Assembly: GCA_947495555.1 (NCBI GenBank)
Contig: CANLZI010000001.1
Coordinates: 1,154,861 to 1,218,860, forward strand
From: an uncultured Erythrobacter sp.
Lineage (GTDB): Bacteria; Pseudomonadota; Alphaproteobacteria; Sphingomonadales; Sphingomonadaceae
Reading direction: 5' to 3'
Length of the DNA stretch: 64,000 nt
Positions 48,940 through 58,113 of the stretch are shown one piece after another. The notes under the pieces are model-generated. The model ran no database searches. It was not told the DNA's origin and was given only the letters and a program-made list of their open reading frames with translations. How positions within the stretch are numbered: the stretch's first letter is position 1; the number at the start of each line of letters is the position of its first letter. The position numbers and the translations under genes are program-made.

Positions 48940-48975
48940 GTTGGCCAAATTTTAGACCAAGACTATGCGCATTGC

Positions 48976-49020
48976 TAACAAAAAGGGCGGCAGGCAAAGC
49001 CCGCCGCCCCTTTTTTGTTA
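48976..49020 (-). terminator. Terminator after the large TonB receptor gene
   Basis: A long inverted repeat: TAACAAAAAGGGCGGC and GCCGCCCCTTTTTTGTTA with a short loop. On the minus strand the stem is followed by TTTTTG, so it would end transcription from the receptor gene and partly insulate the sulfotransferase-halogenase genes. Sequence on the plus strand also gives a T-run, so it may act both ways. Confidence 0.85.
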
Positions 49021-49034
49021 CACAATCGCTCGGC

Positions 49035-52000
49035 TTAGAATTTAGCGCGAGCCTGCAAGAACGCACGACGGCCAAGGAAGTCATACTGTGACGCCTGTGG
49101 CACGTTGGCGAAAGGTGTAACCAGACCCGAAACCTGAGGTGGTTCAGTGTCGAACAGGTTCGCAATACCCAGCGTTACTTCGAAGCGATCATCGCTGAAA
49201 CTCTGCGTGATCGAGGCATTGTGATACCAGACCGCATCGGTGCGAGGCACGACACAGTACGGCTCGCCATAGACAACTTCGAACGATGGAGTTGGGTTAC
49301 ACAGGCCACCGAAATCATCGATGTACTGGCGCTCACTCGAAGAAGCACCGATAACGGTCACACCATACAGGAACGTGGTGTTATCTTTCTCCCACGTCGC
49401 GATCATGTTGCCTGTGAACTTCGGATCGCCAACTTGTCCGTTGAGGAAACCATCGGGATCGAAGTCATCAGCGTCGCTTGCAAAGGTGAAGAGCGTGTCT
49501 TTCGTTTGCAGAGTAGCCTGACCAAGAAGCGACAATTCTCCTAGATTTCCGAAGTCGTGACGAACGCGCAGGGTGAAGTCGATACCCTGGTTTACCTGCT
49601 CATCAACATTGATGAACTGACGGTTCACGAAGCGGATATTGTTGATATCGCCATCTTGACCGCGTTCGAAGAACGAACAGAACGGATTGTTCGGGAAGTC
49701 TTCTGAATCATAGCAACCAGAAACAATCTGGAACGGATCCAATTGTGAGATCTCGCCTTCAACCGTGATATCGAAATAGTCGATTGTCAGAGCGATATCT
49801 GTGTCAGGCAGGAAGGCCAATGTTGGCGTCAAAATCACACTGGCTGTAAATGCCTGTGATGTCTCCGGCTCAAGCACTCCAAGGCCGCCCGATGTAAACA
49901 CCGAAACCTGGATACCAGCCCCCGTATGATCGAACGGAATTCCGCCCGCAGGACCGTTCAGGAAGCTTTGGTCAGCCTGACAGTTGGTCGCAATACGCTG
50001 AGTAATTGTGCCATCGTCAAGTTGTTCCTGCCAACGCACACAAGGATCGACGTTACGCTGACGCGATGCACTCGCTTGGCTGCCAAGGAATTGCTCGAAC
50101 AGAGCAGGCGCACGGTAAGACGTACCGTAAGTCGAACGGAACCGAAGCCAATCGGTAACCTGCCAGTTACCAGTCAGTTTATAGGTCCAGTTGCCATTGC
50201 TGGAATCGCTGCGACCGTCTGGTGCCGTCGCGCTTACGTTGGTGACACGAGCAGCAGCCGAGATTTCCAAGTTCTGTACAAGGAATTCGTCAGCGAGAAG
50301 CGGAACGTTGATTTCAGCAAACGCCTCTTTCGTCGTTGTCCGCCCGCGGGTTGGTGTTGAAGAGAAAGGATTTGCAAATCCGTTATCAACATAGTCGTCC
50401 GGATTGTTCGGATCACCACCTGGCGTCAGCGCATAAGTGATGTCTCCGGGCGTGTCGTCAATCTCGTCACGACGGATAACCGCACCGGCAGCGAACCCGA
50501 ATGGGCCTGCTGGCAGTTCGAACAATTCACCAGAAACAGAAGCTTCGGCAAAAATTTGTTCGTAAACCGTGGTACCAGTTTCCTCATCGACCAGATAATC
50601 GACTTCCTCCTGGGTTAGGTCACCAGCCATCACGCGAGGATCAACCCAGTTGATCTGCAGGCACGGCTTGTTCTCAATCGCTGTGAACAGCCCTGAACAG
50701 CCGTAGCCATAGGCACGATCGGTTTGCTGAGTGATACTATCCTGCAAAATTTGCTGCAGAGTATACTTGCCTTCCGAGCGACTATACTGCCCGTGAACGT
50801 CGTACGAGATACGATCAGTCAGATCGCCCCGCGCACCCAGAACACCGCGATAATAGTCGACATCGATCCAGTTATCATACTGGTCGAGGATGCCGGTCGG
50901 GCTGATAAAAGCGCCCTGCCCACCAAACGAAGTCCAGCCTGGGAACGGATCATCCGGATCACCTGGCGCATAAAGGTCCGTATAACCGAAGTTATAGAAC
51001 TGAGAGTATGTATCTACATATGTCTCACGCCGGTTGAACAAGCCTTCCGCGTAGATTTCAATGCCGTCTGTCAGTTCAAACGCTGCATCAGCGTAAAGCG
51101 TGAACCGTTCCGTTTCAGGGATAACGGTGCTTGCCTGTTCGAACGGATGATAAGCATTGGTAAGAATATACGCATTGGGGTCTTCATAGCTAACCGCAAA
51201 CCAGCCTGGAGGCGTAATCACGTTGCCGGGATTAACCGCAGGCCCTGGTGCAGGAATGAAGTTGCCAAGATTATCATTGCCGTAGCTGAACTGCAGCAAC
51301 GAAACGATCGTTGGATTGAAGAAGTTAGGATCTTGATCCTGCAAGTTGTCCGAGAAATACGTCCAGACGTGACCCCACGCTGTACCGTTCGGACAACCTA
51401 GCTCACCCGTGCGTGGATCAACTAGATCGAGGCGACGCTGACCATCTTCGCTGAAGACATAGTCTTCTGGGCAACCAAGGAAGTCCCGGTCTTGGCGCTG
51501 CAATTCACGCTGTTTGTAATAATCGCCTGCCAACATGATGTGGCCGCGGTCAAACTGCTTGCCCCATGCAATGCTAGCACTGGTTTCTTCGCCGCCTTTT
51601 TCAAAGGTCTGCGAACGATAGAAGTCAAATTCGAGTCCGTCGGTCGATTTCTTTGTGCGGATATTCACAACACCCGCAACAGCGTCTGAACCATAGATAG
51701 ATGACGCGCCGTCCTTGAGCACGTCGACCTGTTCAATGATGATGCCCGGCAGAACGTTCAGATCGAAGGCAGAAACGGCACCACGAGTACCGGCAGGTCC
51801 AGCGCGGCGATCGTTCAACAGAACAAGGGTCCGCTCAGCACCCAATCCGCGAAGGGATACCGTCTGAGCACCCTGACCACCGTTTGAGATGGTGTTGGCG
51901 GAGATCGCTGAGGTGATCTGGGTCGAACCGTTGGCGATCGGAGACTGCTGAATGATTTCAGCTGCCGAATTCAAGCCCTGCTTACGCTGAAGGTTAGGGT

Positions 52001-52247
52001 CGATGATGGTAAGCGGCGAAGCGCTAGTCGTTTCATTACGACGGATCCGCGAACCCGTAACAACGATCGACTGACTGCTGTCAACCTGAGCTGTGCCGTC
52101 ATCCAGGACAACGGTTTCGTCAGCATCATCGCTCGAATTGTCCTGAGCGAATACGGGCGACGCGATTGTGATGGCCAAGGCCGAAACCCCGGCGCTTGTT
52201 AGCCAGCGCGCAGGCCGACGGTCAGAAAATCTGGTGTTTTTAATCAT
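49035..52247 (-). CDS. Large TonB-dependent receptor
   Basis: About 1070 residues from the ATG at 52247, which has AGGGGAAC upstream. A signal peptide (ending VFAQD) is followed by an acidic linker, a TonB-box-like SSQSIVVTGSRI, the plug (NGGQGAQTVSLRGLGAERTL, VDVLKDGASSIYGSDAVAGVV) and a large barrel ending ARAKF. Such oversized receptors often import polypeptides or polysaccharides. It sits upstream of sulfotransferase and halogenase genes, a setting known for halogenases of this group. Confidence 0.93.
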   Translation of the reverse strand: MIKNTRFSDRRPARWLTSAGVSALAITIASPVFAQDNSSDDADETVVLDDGTAQVDSSQSIVVTGSRIRRNETTSASPLTIIDPNLQRKQGLNSAAEIIQQSPIANGSTQITSAISANTISNGGQGAQTVSLRGLGAERTLVLLNDRRAGPAGTRGAVSAFDLNVLPGIIIEQVDVLKDGASSIYGSDAVAGVVNIRTKKSTDGLEFDFYRSQTFEKGGEETSASIAWGKQFDRGHIMLAGDYYKQRELQRQDRDFLGCPEDYVFSEDGQRRLDLVDPRTGELGCPNGTAWGHVWTYFSDNLQDQDPNFFNPTIVSLLQFSYGNDNLGNFIPAPGPAVNPGNVITPPGWFAVSYEDPNAYILTNAYHPFEQASTVIPETERFTLYADAAFELTDGIEIYAEGLFNRRETYVDTYSQFYNFGYTDLYAPGDPDDPFPGWTSFGGQGAFISPTGILDQYDNWIDVDYYRGVLGARGDLTDRISYDVHGQYSRSEGKYTLQQILQDSITQQTDRAYGYGCSGLFTAIENKPCLQINWVDPRVMAGDLTQEEVDYLVDEETGTTVYEQIFAEASVSGELFELPAGPFGFAAGAVIRRDEIDDTPGDITYALTPGGDPNNPDDYVDNGFANPFSSTPTRGRTTTKEAFAEINVPLLADEFLVQNLEISAAARVTNVSATAPDGRSDSSNGNWTYKLTGNWQVTDWLRFRSTYGTSYRAPALFEQFLGSQASASRQRNVDPCVRWQEQLDDGTITQRIATNCQADQSFLNGPAGGIPFDHTGAGIQVSVFTSGGLGVLEPETSQAFTASVILTPTLAFLPDTDIALTIDYFDITVEGEISQLDPFQIVSGCYDSEDFPNNPFCSFFERGQDGDINNIRFVNRQFINVDEQVNQGIDFTLRVRHDFGNLGELSLLGQATLQTKDTLFTFASDADDFDPDGFLNGQVGDPKFTGNMIATWEKDNTTFLYGVTVIGASSSERQYIDDFGGLCNPTPSFEVVYGEPYCVVPRTDAVWYHNASITQSFSDDRFEVTLGIANLFDTEPPQVSGLVTPFANVPQASQYDFLGRRAFLQARAKF

Positions 52248-52912
52248 TTGCTGTTCCCCTATCCAGCCGGAGCAAACCGACTGGCTATCCAAATGGCTCC
52301 CAAAGAGAGTTCTCACCCTCTTTAGAAAATAGTCCCTGAAGACATCGTAAATATGAATAAGGGAATGTTCGCAAGATTTTATCATGCCGGTCTTGATCTT
52401 ACCCACATCAATGTGGCGGGACAGCAACACGGAAGCATGCATCTCTGCAACGCATTTTCAGACCCCAGATCGAGCTGCTGTCGTCCTAACACCAGAAGGC
52501 GATGCTATTAGTCGAACGCTAACTCGCCACCACCTTGCGCAATTTCCTCTACCCACAGCCAAGTTCGGCCATAAGGCTGCTCCAATTGGCCAAAAGATCT
52601 GCGTGAATCTACTTAGTAAGTCTTTCGGTCAGTTAGATGGCGATTTGATTTGCCGGAACCCTAGCTTCGCAGGCTTTCTTAGTCGAAATGAAAAATGAGA
52701 AATCTAAACCCGGTTGTTGAGCCATCGGCCCATCCCGCGAGGAGCAAGAATTTCTAGTTCGATTTTTTCCCGCTGGGTAAGACTTGAGACCGCGGTTAGA
52801 GAGACGAAAGCAAAAAGGCCGCGCCAGTCTGAAGGCGCCCTCCAGACTGTCTTCGAGACTGCCCCTTGCTCTAAATATCGATTTCGATATAAATGCAATA
52901 CGGAGTAGGATA
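52248..52912. other. Long non-coding region at the island boundary
   Basis: About 665 bases without a convincing gene. Open frames here have no family features. It contains the promoter of the TonB receptor (minus) and the promoter/operator of the catabolic island (plus, at 52866-52893). An inverted repeat CAGTCTG (52825-52831) / CAGACTG (52843-52849) is also present. The region separates the halogenase locus from the island and may be a junction. A fragment resembling a LuxR helix-turn-helix on the minus strand (VSSLTQREK) is too weak to call. Confidence 0.45.
52866..52893 (+). promoter_or_regulatory. Island promoter with perfect inverted repeat (operator copy 1)
   Basis: ATATCGATTTCGATAT (52875-52890) is a perfect 7+2+7 inverted repeat. 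A TTGCTC (52866-52871) and TATAAA (52888-52893) with 16-base spacing make a plausible promoter, and the repeat covers its spacer and -10. The same 14-base core is found at 61098-61111. The amidohydrolase ATG follows 22 bases after the repeat. Confidence 0.82.
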
Positions 52913-54256
52913 ATGACCGGAAATAGCAAAGCAACTTTGATCGAGAATGGCCTCGTATTCGACTCCACCGGGGCCGTTGCAAGCGTTCAGCCGATCGCCT
53001 TCGATTCAGAGATTGCCGCCACCGGGCAGGCCGCGCTCGACTGGGCAGAGGGGCGCAACCACGTTAAGCGCATCGATGCCAGCGGCTGTACTGTCATGCC
53101 CGGACTGATCGACGCGCATTGCCACATCAGTTTTGATGAACCGCATTCCAACGACGAGCTGTTTTTCCACCGCCGCGAAGGCCTCTCCGCGCTGGTTGCC
53201 GCGCACAACGTGCAAAAGGTGCTGCGCTCGGGCGTGACCAGCCTGTTCGACGCGGACACTATTTACAGTGTATCGCTCGACCTGCGCGACGCGATCGAAG
53301 GCGGCGTGTGCGAAGGCCCGCGCATGACCTGTGGCGGGAACGCGTTATTCACTTCGGTGGGAGGCACTGCCGGGATGCTGGTGCCTGACGAAGGCGCGAT
53401 CGGCTATCTCAAGGTTACGCGGACCAAAGACGAAATCGTTACCGAGATCCGCAATCAAGCCAAGCGCGGCGTCGACTGGATCAAGATCCACGTCACCGGT
53501 CTGATCCCGCGTCAGCGCAGCGAAGGTGAGATCCAGGTTTGGAACTACGACGAGCTCAAACTCGCGGTCGACACCGCGCATGAACTTGGCCTGCCAGTTA
53601 CGGGCCACTGCCGCAATGCAAGCTCGACCAGAGATGCCGCGAGAGCTGGCTTCGATATGATCCTGCACGCGACGTATATGGACGAGGAAGCGTTAGACGC
53701 AGTGATCGAGCACAACACGCCGATCGTGCCAACGCTGACCTTTCAAGCGGTTCTCGCCGATCATGGCGACAAAATCGGGTCGAGCGCCTTCTTGAAAGAT
53801 TTGTTCGCCAAAGAGATCGAAGAAAGCTCGGTCCAATTGAAGCGCGCCTATGATGCCGGTGTTCCAATGATGTGCGGAACTGAAAGCGGTTTCTCGATTA
53901 CGCCCTATGGCGAATGGCACTGGCGCGAATTGCAGGTCTTCGTCGAGAATATGGGGCTGACGCACGAACAGGCGCTGATCTGCGCCACGCGCGAAGGCGC
54001 CCGCGCGCTCAAGGTGCAGGACCGGCTTGGGACGCTAGAGCAAGGCCGCATCGCCGATGTCATCGTGGTTGAAGGGGATGTAACCAAGGATGTCACTTTA
54101 TTGGGGCGGCCAAGCGGGATGAAGCATGTCTTCAAAGGAGGACGCCGGATCGATACCGAAACACCGCTGCCCACGCGCACGCCGCTGCCATCATGGCGCG
54201 TGTCCAACTATTCGACCCTGCCCGCCACCCGCGCAAACACATTAGGCTGGAAGTAA
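52913..54256 (+). CDS. Metal-dependent amidohydrolase
   Basis: About 447 residues from the ATG at 52913 with GGAGTAGGA upstream. The metal-binding residues of the family are visible: DAHCH (HxH, about residue 64), the lysine in WIKIHVTG, His in VTGHCRN and in ILHATYMD. The usual final Asp in GTDxG is Glu here (CGTESGFS), an uncommon change. Composition-like imidazolonepropionase relatives open cyclic amides, but some act on carbon-oxygen rings. First gene of the P450 operon; it overlaps the next ATG by one base. Confidence 0.88.
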   Translation: MTGNSKATLIENGLVFDSTGAVASVQPIAFDSEIAATGQAALDWAEGRNHVKRIDASGCTVMPGLIDAHCHISFDEPHSNDELFFHRREGLSALVAAHNVQKVLRSGVTSLFDADTIYSVSLDLRDAIEGGVCEGPRMTCGGNALFTSVGGTAGMLVPDEGAIGYLKVTRTKDEIVTEIRNQAKRGVDWIKIHVTGLIPRQRSEGEIQVWNYDELKLAVDTAHELGLPVTGHCRNASSTRDAARAGFDMILHATYMDEEALDAVIEHNTPIVPTLTFQAVLADHGDKIGSSAFLKDLFAKEIEESSVQLKRAYDAGVPMMCGTESGFSITPYGEWHWRELQVFVENMGLTHEQALICATREGARALKVQDRLGTLEQGRIADVIVVEGDVTKDVTLLGRPSGMKHVFKGGRRIDTETPLPTRTPLPSWRVSNYSTLPATRANTLGWK

Positions 54257-55476
54257 TGTCTGAACACGAAGTCTCGACCTATGGCGGCTGCGTCCACGCG
54301 TTGAAACAGCCCAATTTGCGGCAGTCGCTCTATGATGCAGCGGCGCTGATGATGAGCGATGTTTTGGTCAATCTGCACGGCAAGGAACACCGCGCGAGGC
54401 GACTGGTCGAGAGCACAATTTTCCGCAAAGATGTGTTCCTGCATTACGAGAAGAATTTCCTGCCGCGCACGCTCGATGAAACGATCCGGCCTTTTCTGGA
54501 GGCGGGTCACGGCGATCTGGTCGATATCGGTTATCGTGTGATGATGAACCTGACGGTCGATTTCGCCGGGATCGACCGTCCCGAGCGCAGTCATGAAGAA
54601 ACCGGCGAGCTACTGCGCCTGCTCAAGGAATTCAGCCTCGCCCCGGCGCTGGGCCAATCGCTGGAGGACGATCTTGAGCCAAAAAAGGCGCGCATTCGCG
54701 CTGCGATGGCCGAATTTGACCAACGATTCTTTGCGCCTTCGCGCCGCCGCCGCGAGGCTTTGCTGGCTGAGGTGGAAGCCGGCCGCATGGCCAAGGAAGA
54801 CCTGCCCGATGATGTGCTGATGGCGCTGATACTGGGCCAGGAAAAGCTGCAAATGACGGATGAGCAGTTCCTGCAAGAAGGCATCTTCTACATGCTCGCG
54901 GGTGCACATACGACGATCCACTCGCTCGCCCACGCTATGCACGAATTGTTCGAATGGCTCGACGCGCATCCCGATGATATCGCGCTGCTGAAAGATGATC
55001 CTTTCTTCATCCAGAGGTGTGTGTTTGAAAGCCTGCGGCTGCACCCATCCAGTCCAGTCGCCAAGCGCCGAGCGCTGTGCCCGGTCACGCTGGACGAAGG
55101 CGAAGAGGTGCCCGAAGGCACAGTGGTGGTGGTCAATATGCGCCAGGCCAACCGCAATCCTGATCTGTTTGGTGAAGAACCTGATCGTTACAATCCGCAT
55201 CGTGAAGTGTCCGGCGGCAAGACACCTTATGGTCTATCGATGGGATACGGCATGCACGCCTGCATCGGGCGCAACCTTGCCATTGGCGTTGAGCCCAAGC
55301 CCAATTCCACGCCGGAAAATCACCAGTATGGCACTGTTCCGCTGATCGTCGAGGCACTGCTCAAGTTCGGCGTCCAGCGCGACCCCGAGGGTGAACCCAA
55401 GAAAGACGAGACGATTACCCGTATTACCTGGTCGGAATATCCGGTCGTTTTCAAACCCGATGACGCGTTGATCTGA
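54256..55476 (+). CDS. Cytochrome P450 (first of tandem pair)
   Basis: About 406 residues. The heme thiolate site is GYGMHACIGRNLA (about residues 335-347; the usual Phe two residues earlier is Met). ExxR is in ESLRLHPSSP. The I-helix reads AGAHTTIHS, so the acid of the conserved acid-alcohol pair is His. The C-helix HGKEHRARRLV is near residue 43, about 40 residues earlier than usual, meaning a short N-terminus. No ferredoxin or reductase gene is near. It overlaps both neighbours by one base. Confidence 0.92.
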   Translation: MSEHEVSTYGGCVHALKQPNLRQSLYDAAALMMSDVLVNLHGKEHRARRLVESTIFRKDVFLHYEKNFLPRTLDETIRPFLEAGHGDLVDIGYRVMMNLTVDFAGIDRPERSHEETGELLRLLKEFSLAPALGQSLEDDLEPKKARIRAAMAEFDQRFFAPSRRRREALLAEVEAGRMAKEDLPDDVLMALILGQEKLQMTDEQFLQEGIFYMLAGAHTTIHSLAHAMHELFEWLDAHPDDIALLKDDPFFIQRCVFESLRLHPSSPVAKRRALCPVTLDEGEEVPEGTVVVVNMRQANRNPDLFGEEPDRYNPHREVSGGKTPYGLSMGYGMHACIGRNLAIGVEPKPNSTPENHQYGTVPLIVEALLKFGVQRDPEGEPKKDETITRITWSEYPVVFKPDDALI

Positions 55477-56684
55477 TGGATGTGCATCGCCTTGAGGATT
55501 ACGCTGATTGCGAAGCTGCGCTGCGCAATTTCGACCTGCGCCAAGCACTTTATGACGCGGGCGAAGTCATCACAGGCGGCACGCTTCTTGTTCTGCACGG
55601 CGAAGAGCATAGTAAGAGACGCGAGGTCGAAATCCGCGTATTTCGGCGCAACTTCTTCAAATATTACGAGAAAGAGGTCTTTCCCGCTACGCTTGCGCAG
55701 ACCATAGCGCCTTTTATTGCTGCCGGCGGTGGCGATCTGATCGAGCTGGGTTACCGCTTAACGGTGAATCTCACGGCCGACTTTGCAGGAGTGGATCGCC
55801 CGGCGAAGACGCCGGAAGAAACCGAGCAACTTATTCGCTTGGTTAAGAAGATGAGCGAAGGCGCGACAATGATCCACTCGACCCGTGATCGGGACGAGCT
55901 GACCGAGGAAGTGCGCGCCGCACTTGCCGAGTTTGACCGCGACTTCCTGCAGGCATCGATCGCGCGGCGTCTGGCAATGATCGAGCGAGCTGAACGCGGC
56001 GAAATTGAAGAAGACGCATTGGCCCGGGATGTCCTGACAGTGATCCTGAAGGCGCAGGAGGAATTGCACTTCGACCATCCGCAGCTTGTCCGCGAGATAG
56101 GCTTCTATATGCAGGCCGGGTCACACTCGACCGCCAATTCGGTCGTCCACGCGCTTGATGAAATACAGACATGGGCAGGCCATGATGCAGCTCGCTGGAA
56201 CCGGCTGGAAGACCCGGTTTTTGTGCAACATTGCGTCCACGAAAGCCTGCGCCTTCACCCTGCCAGCCCAGAAGCCTGGCGCAAGACTATGTGCCCGATG
56301 CATGTTGTTGGTGCCGGCGATCTTCAGGAAGGCGATCGGGTCGAGCTCGACCTGTTCAAGGCCAATCGCAGCGAATCAATCTTTGGGGCCGATGCGGACA
56401 GTTTTAACCCTGACCGCGAAACCCCAAAGGGCGTGATGCGGTCAGGCCTTGCCTTTGGCATAGGCACGCACACTTGCCTCGGCCGTGAGCTCGACGGGGG
56501 GTTGGTCGCTAAGCCGGGCACTGACCCTGCCAAAGCGCAGTTTGGGATCGTCCCGCTGATTGTCATCAAACTGCTGGAACTAGGCGCGCGTAAAGTGCCC
56601 AGCGATCCGCCAACACCTGACACCAAAACCAAAAGGCCCAATTGGGGCCGCTTCCCTTTCCAGTTCACCAAGGAGATCACATGA
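55476..56684 (+). CDS. Cytochrome P450 (second of tandem pair)
   Basis: About 402 residues, clearly related to the previous protein along its whole length. Heme site AFGIGTHTCLGRELDGG is complete; ExxR is in HESLRLHPASPE. The I-helix reads AGSHSTANS, again with His in the acid position. The N-terminus is short as in the first copy (HGEEHSKRREVE near residue 43). The two may act in sequence or together. It overlaps the SDR start by 4 bases. Confidence 0.92.
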   Translation: MDVHRLEDYADCEAALRNFDLRQALYDAGEVITGGTLLVLHGEEHSKRREVEIRVFRRNFFKYYEKEVFPATLAQTIAPFIAAGGGDLIELGYRLTVNLTADFAGVDRPAKTPEETEQLIRLVKKMSEGATMIHSTRDRDELTEEVRAALAEFDRDFLQASIARRLAMIERAERGEIEEDALARDVLTVILKAQEELHFDHPQLVREIGFYMQAGSHSTANSVVHALDEIQTWAGHDAARWNRLEDPVFVQHCVHESLRLHPASPEAWRKTMCPMHVVGAGDLQEGDRVELDLFKANRSESIFGADADSFNPDRETPKGVMRSGLAFGIGTHTCLGRELDGGLVAKPGTDPAKAQFGIVPLIVIKLLELGARKVPSDPPTPDTKTKRPNWGRFPFQFTKEIT

Positions 56685-57424
56685 GCCGGAGTGCCATCGT
56701 CACCGGCAGCGCCAATGGTATCGGCGCTACCATTGCTACATTGCTCGCCGACAAAGGCTATCGCGTGGGCATTTTGGACCGCGACGAACAGGCGGTGCGT
56801 GAACGCTGCGCTGTGATCGATGGCGCTGTTCCATTGCCTTGTGACGTCTGTGATCCAGCTGCGGTCGAGCGTGCTTTTGACGCGTTTGGCGGCGCGCCAG
56901 ATCTGCTGGTCAATAATGCGGGCATTGTCCGTTTCGGCGAGCTTGCACAGCAAAGCGACGAAGACATTCGCATGACCATAGAAGTCAATCTGATGGGCGT
57001 TCTCTGGACCACCCGCTCGGCGGTGCGCCGGATGGCTGAAAACGGCGGCGGACATGTAATCTCGCTCACTTCGATCAATGCCTACTCGCCTGGCCCAGGT
57101 TCGGGCGCCTATCCCGCCAGCAAGGCGGCAGTGAAGCAACTGATGAAGCAGTTTGCGCTGGAATATGGCGACGTGCCGATCCGCTTCAATTCGATTGCGC
57201 CGGGCTTTATCGATGGCGGCATGTCGACCCCAATCTATGCCGATCCCAAAGTTCGCGCAGCACGCAGCAGGGGCGTACCCCTCGGGCGGCTTGGCACACC
57301 GGAAGATATCGCGAATGCGGTTGCTTTTCTGGATTCGACTGAGGGTGCATATATCAATGGGCACGACCTCGTTGTTGATGGCGCGGTGACGCATGCCGTG
57401 CTCAAGAACCTGCCGCGTGAATAA
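56681..57424 (+). CDS. Short-chain dehydrogenase/reductase
   Basis: About 247 residues from the ATG at 56681 with AAGGAG upstream. VTGSANGIGATIATLL (cofactor site), NNAGIV, and the catalytic S (SLTSINAYSPG) and YPASK are all present, so the enzyme should be active. The acidic residue after beta-2 (LDRDE) predicts NAD(H). Likely oxidises an alcohol made by the P450s. Its stop overlaps the next start by one base. Confidence 0.92.
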   Translation: MSRSAIVTGSANGIGATIATLLADKGYRVGILDRDEQAVRERCAVIDGAVPLPCDVCDPAAVERAFDAFGGAPDLLVNNAGIVRFGELAQQSDEDIRMTIEVNLMGVLWTTRSAVRRMAENGGGHVISLTSINAYSPGPGSGAYPASKAAVKQLMKQFALEYGDVPIRFNSIAPGFIDGGMSTPIYADPKVRAARSRGVPLGRLGTPEDIANAVAFLDSTEGAYINGHDLVVDGAVTHAVLKNLPRE

Positions 57425-58113
57425 TGTCGCAGTCGGTAATCCTGCTCAGCGGAGGCTACTCCCACCCGTTTCATGAATCCTCACCCGCGCTCGCCACGTT
57501 GATCGAGGGCGCGGGCTGGCAACCGCAGATAAAAGAAAGCATCGACGAAGCGATTGCCTCGCTCGCCGAACAGCCGGCATTGCTTGCCGTCAATGCGCTT
57601 CATTGGTCGATGGTTCAGCACGAGAAATACGCGCCAGACCGCTCCGAATTCGCTTATGCATTGCCCGATCACCATATGGATGCGATCGAGCAATATGTGG
57701 CTAGCGGCGGCCGTCTTTTTGTTCAGCACGTGGGTACGATCTGCTTCGACACGCAGCCGCACTGGCACACGGTGATGGGCGGCGGCTGGACCTGGGGTCG
57801 CTCGCACCACCCGCCTATGGGTAAGATCAGCGTACAGTTGACGAGGGCGGGCCAAGCTCTTTCAGTTGGGCCGGAACACTTCGAATTGCTGGATGAAGCC
57901 TATCACAATCTCGATCCGGTGGAGGATTGCTCGGTGTTGGCAACCTGCGAGATCGACGAAGGGCCGCAGCCGGTCGCCTGGGTCAGGCAATTCGGCACAG
58001 GCCGCGTAGCAGTGGACGCGCTGGGGCACGATGCAAGATCAATCAATGCGCCGGGGCACCGCGAACTGATCATGGCGCAACTTGAATGGCTGAAGGGAAC
58101 AGACGATGCGTGA
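57424..58113 (+). CDS. ThuA-like domain protein
   Basis: A 229-residue protein with the ThuA class-I-glutamine-amidotransferase-like fold: VILLSGGYSHPFHESSPALA, VASGGRLFVQHVGTICFDTQPHW, LLDEAYHNLDP and PQPVAWVRQFGTGRVAVDALGHDA. ThuA proteins occur in disaccharide catabolism but their reaction is not firmly established. It overlaps the preceding gene by 1 base and the following one by 8. Confidence 0.82.
   Translation: MSQSVILLSGGYSHPFHESSPALATLIEGAGWQPQIKESIDEAIASLAEQPALLAVNALHWSMVQHEKYAPDRSEFAYALPDHHMDAIEQYVASGGRLFVQHVGTICFDTQPHWHTVMGGGWTWGRSHHPPMGKISVQLTRAGQALSVGPEHFELLDEAYHNLDPVEDCSVLATCEIDEGPQPVAWVRQFGTGRVAVDALGHDARSINAPGHRELIMAQLEWLKGTDDA

Noticed and set aside
52704..52982. LuxR-like helix-turn-helix remnant on the minus strand
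   Set aside because: Only a short stretch (VSSLTQREK) resembles the family, and the rest does not align; not enough to call a pseudogene.
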